From: Patescibacteria group bacterium UBA2193
Lineage (GTDB): Bacteria > Patescibacteriota > Minisyncoccia > Moranbacterales > DUUL01
Direction: 5' to 3'
Assembly: GCA_002327335.1 (NCBI GenBank)
Contig: DCVH01000025.1
Coordinates: 1 to 15,529 of the forward strand
DNA: 15,529 bases
Below the pieces are notes generated by a model, which was given only the letters and a program-made list of their open reading frames with translations, had not been told where the DNA came from and did not search any database. Of this stretch, positions 14,300-15,529 are shown piece after piece (within the stretch, counting starts at the first letter, position 1; the number at the start of each line of letters is the position of its first letter). The translations under genes and the position numbers were made by a program.

Positions 14300-14453
14300 A
14301 AATTTAATTGAATATTTGAGAAAAAAAATCAAAAAACAGCATTACATTAAAAGATTAATAATCGCCTGGTAGTATTAGTTTCTAGTTTATGTTAGGATGA
14401 TTGCAGGTAATTGAATCGAAATAGGATAAATTTAACTTCGTATATCTATAAAC

Positions 14454-15529
14454 ATGATTAAAAATTTGTTTAAAAAGGAATTTTTTATAAAACTTCTTAA
14501 GTTTGGTGGCGTCTTGGCTGGCATTGGTCTTTTGGCGGTGGTTGTTTTGTTTTTATACTACATGAAAGACCTTCCGGACCCAGGGAAAATTAACAAAAGA
14601 GTAGTAAATGAATCAACTAAGATTTATGACCGGACCGGGGAAAATCTTCTCTATGAAATTCATGGAGAGGAAAAGCGAACAATTGTACCGTTTGACCAGA
14701 TTCCTGATACAGTTAAGTTTGCTACGGTTGTGCTTGAAGATCAAGGTTTCTATAATCATTTCGGAATTGATATTCGTGGAATTTTAAGGTCTGTTTTGAA
14801 AGATATCATGAAGGGGAGCTTGGCGCAGGGTGGTTCAACGATTACTCAACAATTTGTGAAGAACTCCATTTTGACTTCCGAAAAAAGAATTTCTAGAAAA
14901 ATAAAAGAAGTTGTTTTGGCGATTGAAATTGAGCAAAAATTTTCCAAGGATGAAATTTTGCAAATGTATCTTAACGAAATCCCTTATGGTTCAAACGCCT
15001 ATGGGATTGAAGCTGCCGCTCAAACTTTTTTTGGAAAACATGCCAATGAACTAACTTTGGCTCAGTCGGCGATGCTGGCTTCTTTGCCGAAAGCACCAAC
15101 CTATTTTTCTCCTTCTGGTTCTCACGTTGATCGCCTTGATATTCGTTGGCGATATGCTTTGGACCGGATGGCAGAGTTGGGATATATCACCGAAGAACAA
15201 GCCGAAGAAGCCAAAAAAGAAGATGTGATTTCTCAGATAAGTCCTATTAAAGAAAACATAAAAGCACCTCATTTTGTTCTCTATGTAAAAGAAATGCTCG
15301 TCAATGAATTTGGAGAAGAGGCCATGGAGCAGGAAGGTTTCAAAGTTTATACGACCCTGGATTGGAATTTACAGCAAATTGCAGAGAAGGTAGTGAGAGA
15401 GGGTGTAGATGAAAATGGTAAAAAATATAATTTTTCTAATGCTGCTTTGGTCGCCTTGAATCCAAAGGATGGACAAATTCTTTCAATGGTTGGATCAAAA
15501 GATTATTTTGATGAGACGATTGATGGGAA
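14454..15529 (+). CDS. Class A penicillin-binding protein (PBP1A type), 5' part
   Basis: The frame starts at ATG 14454 and runs off the right edge, so only about 358 residues are visible. There is a short basic N-terminus, one membrane helix (about 18-37), and a GT51 glycosyltransferase domain: ATVVLEDQGFYNHFGIDIRG (catalytic Glu95 in the EDxxFxxH motif), GGSTITQQFVKN (126-137), KIKEVVLAIEIE, and YLNEIPYGSNAYGIEAAAQ (172-189). After about residue 285 a linker leads into the start of the penicillin-binding transpeptidase region (VYTTLDWNLQQIAE, AALVALNPKDGQILSMVG). The SxxK, SxN and KTG motifs lie beyond the window. It polymerises lipid II and crosslinks peptidoglycan on the outer face of the membrane. 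It lies 154 bases after the MurL-like gene on the same strand; no clear terminator or strong promoter is seen in that gap, so it may be partly co-transcribed. Confidence 0.95.
   Translation, partial: MIKNLFKKEFFIKLLKFGGVLAGIGLLAVVVLFLYYMKDLPDPGKINKRVVNESTKIYDRTGENLLYEIHGEEKRTIVPFDQIPDTVKFATVVLEDQGFYNHFGIDIRGILRSVLKDIMKGSLAQGGSTITQQFVKNSILTSEKRISRKIKEVVLAIEIEQKFSKDEILQMYLNEIPYGSNAYGIEAAAQTFFGKHANELTLAQSAMLASLPKAPTYFSPSGSHVDRLDIRWRYALDRMAELGYITEEQAEEAKKEDVISQISPIKENIKAPHFVLYVKEMLVNEFGEEAMEQEGFKVYTTLDWNLQQIAEKVVREGVDENGKKYNFSNAALVALNPKDGQILSMVGSKDYFDETIDG

Noticed and set aside
14401..14430. Possible promoter for the PBP1A gene (TTGCAG at 14401, TAGGAT at 14422)
   Set aside because: The spacer would be only 15 bases and both boxes are imperfect, so it is not strong enough to list.
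1..15529. CRISPR array, tRNA, rRNA, transposase or integrase
   Set aside because: No regularly spaced direct repeats, cloverleaf, rRNA sequence or transposase/integrase motif was found on either strand by reading.

Overview
The window is AT-rich, densely packed bacterial DNA. The tiny gaps, several overlapping genes, LamG/MopE-type surface protein, DM13 anchor protein, a degenerate PP2C-like membrane protein and a PBP1A gene suggest a Candidatus Patescibacteria (CPR/Parcubacteria-like) genome. That assignment is an inference from gene content, because no rRNA or other taxonomic marker is present. The standard genetic code fits: all genes read through without in-frame UGA, and the 13 visible stops are 10 UAA, 3 UAG and no UGA. 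Shine-Dalgarno sites are weak or absent, and several starts follow directly on a run of five or six A. No gene-free stretch exceeds 300 bases; the longest is about 226 bases (7935-8160).

Left part (1-2550): the 3' end of a large secreted LamG/metal-binding surface protein on the + strand converges on a minus-strand slipin (SPFH) gene across a shared hairpin terminator. The slipin gene has its own promoter and is followed upstream by the terminator of the next minus-strand unit.

Middle part (2553-7237, all minus strand): a likely operon reading leftward from a good promoter at 7298-7270. It encodes an 841-residue protein (PP2C-like pseudophosphatase, acidic linker, one membrane helix, beta-propeller-like outer domain), a nucleotide-sugar dehydrogenase, and a membrane-anchored DM13 protein. 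Together these suggest surface polysaccharide and cell envelope functions. A divergent promoter starts a small + strand unit (7394-7934) with a holin-like/YqjE-type protein and a DUF883/YqjD-type protein, closed by a strong terminator.

Right part (8049-14299, + strand) is the most interesting region. A near-consensus promoter precedes six tightly packed genes: a stand-alone seven-helix membrane protein of the type normally fused to an inactive transglutaminase, an alpha-L-glutamate-ligase-like ATP-grasp enzyme fused to a retropepsin-like protease domain, three further tandem RimK-like ATP-grasp ligases, and a homologue of MurL, the ATP-dependent epimerase of UDP-MurNAc-L-Ala-L-Glu. The spacings are -26, +18, +9, -20 and +5 bases. 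I infer a dedicated peptide-making or peptide-tagging pathway: up to four ligases adding residues, an epimerase inverting a terminal residue, a protease trimming, and a membrane component. A PBP1A-type peptidoglycan synthase starts 154 bases downstream and runs off the right edge, so a cell-wall link is possible.
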